NCBI RefSeq assembly: GCF_000585395.1
Contig: NZ_KK073875.1
Coordinates: 3,819,307 to 3,883,306 of the forward strand
Origin: Saccharibacillus sacchari DSM 19268
Lineage (GTDB): Bacteria; Bacillota; Bacilli; Paenibacillales; Paenibacillaceae
Length of the DNA stretch: 64,000 bases
Reading direction: 5' to 3'
Below the pieces are notes generated by a model. It searched no databases. It was not told the origin of the DNA and worked only from the letters and a program-made list of their open reading frames with translations. Below are positions 63,034 through 64,000 of this stretch, piece after piece. Position numbers and translations under genes: made by a program. Numbering within the stretch: position 1 is the first letter of the stretch; each line of letters starts with the position of its first letter.

Positions 63034-63160
63034 GGGAGAAATTCGTTCAGGACGCTGTCTCACGCATAAAACCTTCGGTTTTACGCGTTCAAAGGCCAAC
63101 ATATCGCTGAATGTTACCGCAGGTTTTCTTCGAAAGCCTGTATTTCACTGAATTTCTCCC
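63034..63160. repeat. Structured intergenic element with terminal inverted repeat
   Basis: GGGAGAAATTC (63034-63044) pairs perfectly with GAATTTCTCCC (63150-63160). Within it lie a strong hairpin at 63063-63085 (GCATAAAACC/GGTTTTACGC) and another near 63120-63138. No reading frame fits. Confidence 0.6.
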
Positions 63161-63253
63161 TTCGCTTGGCTCGCTGTTCTATCAATTTAATAATGCTAAA
63201 CTTCACAAAACCGGTTATACAACTTGCCTATTAGGTCAAGTTTTCGTTCGTTC

Positions 63254-63436
63254 TTGCGAATAAGCAAGAATTTAATGAGGGTTTTCGCTATTTGCGATGA
63301 TTGTTGCTAAAAAGCAGAAATTATTGGCCTAAACGGCTGATTTGGGGAGATGAGCGCGATGATTGTTGCTTATACGCAGGAATTGACTCGTTTTTCATGT
63401 TAATCGGCTTAAAATGTTGCTTTTTAGCAAGAATCG
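63254..63436. repeat. Four spaced copies of a TTGC-N5/6-GCARRAAT hairpin motif
   Basis: Copies start at 63254, 63304, 63366 and 63417, each 20 bp and each a short TTGC...GCA dyad followed by RRAAT. Spacings are 50, 62 and 51 bp. The second and third share the longer GCGATGATTGTTGCT. Confidence 0.6.
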
Positions 63437-63443
63437 GAGTCGA

Positions 63444-63878
63444 TCACTCGAAGTCTGCATGTTCCGCTTGCATGTCTGACTTCGATTGCGTTTTTGATTT
63501 CGCAGCGGATTCGGAGCGTTCCATGTTTCGGAAGAATTCAATCTTATAATCGATCTTGTCGAGGGAGTCTTGGAGTTCTTTCATTTGTTCGACGACTTTT
63601 TCGCGGTAGGTTTCCATGAATTCGCGTCTTGCGGTGGCGCTGGAGGTTTGGCCGTTTTTGGGTATATTGAACAATTTGATTTCTTGTACGCTTAAGCCCA
63701 ATTTACGAAAATAGGTGATGACCTGGAACCAGGCGATATCGGATGCGGAGTAGATACGGTAACCGTTTGCGTCGCGCTGGATGCCGTCGATGAGTCCTTC
63801 TTGCTCGTAATAGCGCAGCGTATGTACGCTGAGCCCCGTCTCTGCTGCGACTTGTTTGCTTGAGAATGTAGTTTCCAT
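63444..63878 (-). CDS. MerR-family regulator
   Basis: The 144-residue protein has the MerR HTH FSSKQVAAETGLSVHTLRYY, then EQEGLIDGIQRDANGYRIYS (~4-43), and a C-terminal dimerisation coil with many Lys/Glu. It lacks the conserved metal-binding Cys residues. ATG 63878 is preferred over 63923 because the HTH starts right after it. It is divergent from an SDR-type gene at the window edge, with a MerR operator between the two. Confidence 0.88.
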   Translation of the reverse strand: METTFSSKQVAAETGLSVHTLRYYEQEGLIDGIQRDANGYRIYSASDIAWFQVITYFRKLGLSVQEIKLFNIPKNGQTSSATARREFMETYREKVVEQMKELQDSLDKIDYKIEFFRNMERSESAAKSKTQSKSDMQAEHADFE

Positions 63879-63907
63879 GCCCGCATCATAGCACGAAAAA
63901 TAAACTC

Positions 63908-63938
63908 TTGCTATAGAGTTCACTTTATAGTTTAGGCT
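63908..63938 (+). promoter_or_regulatory. MerR-type promoter of the divergent gene
   Basis: TTGCTA (63908-63913) and TAGGCT (63933-63938) are separated by 19 bp. The spacer holds the near-perfect dyad CTATAGAGTTCACTTTATAG (63911-63930, one mismatch), the classical MerR activation layout. Confidence 0.7.
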
Positions 63939-63980
63939 GTGTTTGTAGCAATCAAATCAACCGGGCTGGAGGCGTCATTT

Positions 63981-64000
63981 ATGAAAGTATTTGTAACGGG
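63981..64000 (+). CDS. Start of an SDR/NAD-dependent epimerase-type gene, cut by the window
   Basis: GGAGG and then ATG (63981) are followed by codons for MKVFVT and the first base pair of the next codon. This is the usual opening of extended SDR proteins (MKVFVTGATG). Only 20 bp are visible, so the family call rests on these residues and on the MerR context. It is the probable target of the MerR protein. Confidence 0.5.

Noticed and set aside
63034-63436. Possible CRISPR array
   Set aside because: The repeats are imperfect, short and not separated by unique spacers of constant length, and no cas gene is near.
63301-63549. An 82-codon plus-strand frame at the right edge
   Set aside because: It crosses the repeat array and the MerR 3' end and lacks a ribosome site.

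Overview
This window looks like chromosomal DNA of a plant- or soil-associated, facultatively anaerobic Gram-positive of the Paenibacillaceae (Paenibacillus/Saccharibacillus type). The evidence is the strong GGAGG-type ribosome sites, frequent TTG/GTG starts, an LplABC-type sugar transporter paired with a membrane-bound AraC sensor, NreABC nitrate control, CcpA-type cre sites and a Firmicute-style BirA operator. No rRNA, tRNA, CRISPR array, phage or transposase was seen. The genus is inferred from gene content only.

Layout. (1) 1-12.7 kb: the 3' part of a GH2 glycosidase, then small stress or housekeeping genes (XRE/DUF3169, APH-like, ArsR, DUF896, SDR/MarR, VOC), a GH35 beta-galactosidase with its AraC regulator, DinB, a TetR/NTF2-like operon, and about 840 bp with no supportable gene. 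(2) 12.7-16.6 kb: a translationally coupled lgoD-like dehydrogenase, plant-type L-galactose dehydrogenase-like reductase and sugar lactonase, divergent from an AraC regulator that has a perfect cre site. Together these read as an oxidative route from L-galactose to L-galactonate to D-tagaturonate. (3) 17.3-31.6 kb: a pectin/rhamnogalacturonan locus with GH105, esterase, pectin methylesterase, AraC, GH28, GH43, membrane AraC sensor, two permeases, a binding lipoprotein and an SGNH esterase. (4) 31.6-35.2 kb: a MocR regulator divergent from a DapA-family aldolase and an EamA exporter, substrate unknown. (5) 35.2-38.4 kb: bioY-ecfA1-ecfA2-ecfT under a BirA operator that contains the promoter -35 box. 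(6) 38.5-41.5 kb: a Fur-boxed iron-siderophore ABC operon. (7) 41.7-45.4 kb: a UvrA2-like ATPase divergent from a tandem-MerR regulator. (8) 45.5-52 kb: a complete molybdenum-cofactor set (moaA, mobA, moaD, moaE, mobB, moeA, moaC, moaB, moeB). (9) 52-63 kb: narK, a hemerythrin protein, nreC-nreB-nreA and narI-narJ-narH-narG. narK and narG each carry a dyad about 36 bp upstream of the -10, which I read as the NreC site. (10) Right edge: intergenic repeats, a MerR regulator and the first codons of a divergent SDR-type gene.

How it fits together. Regions 2 and 3 form a plant cell-wall programme: extracellular or cytoplasmic cleavage of pectin, uptake of oligosaccharides, and a side route that could bring L-galactose into the same hexuronate pool as galacturonate. 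Regions 8 and 9 form a self-contained nitrate-respiration island: enzyme, chaperone, transporter, oxygen/nitrate sensing and the cofactor pathway are all present. The most unusual points are the L-galactose cassette, the in-frame stop before GH28, the matched NreC-type operators, the tandem-MerR/UvrA2 pair and several families of structured intergenic repeats.
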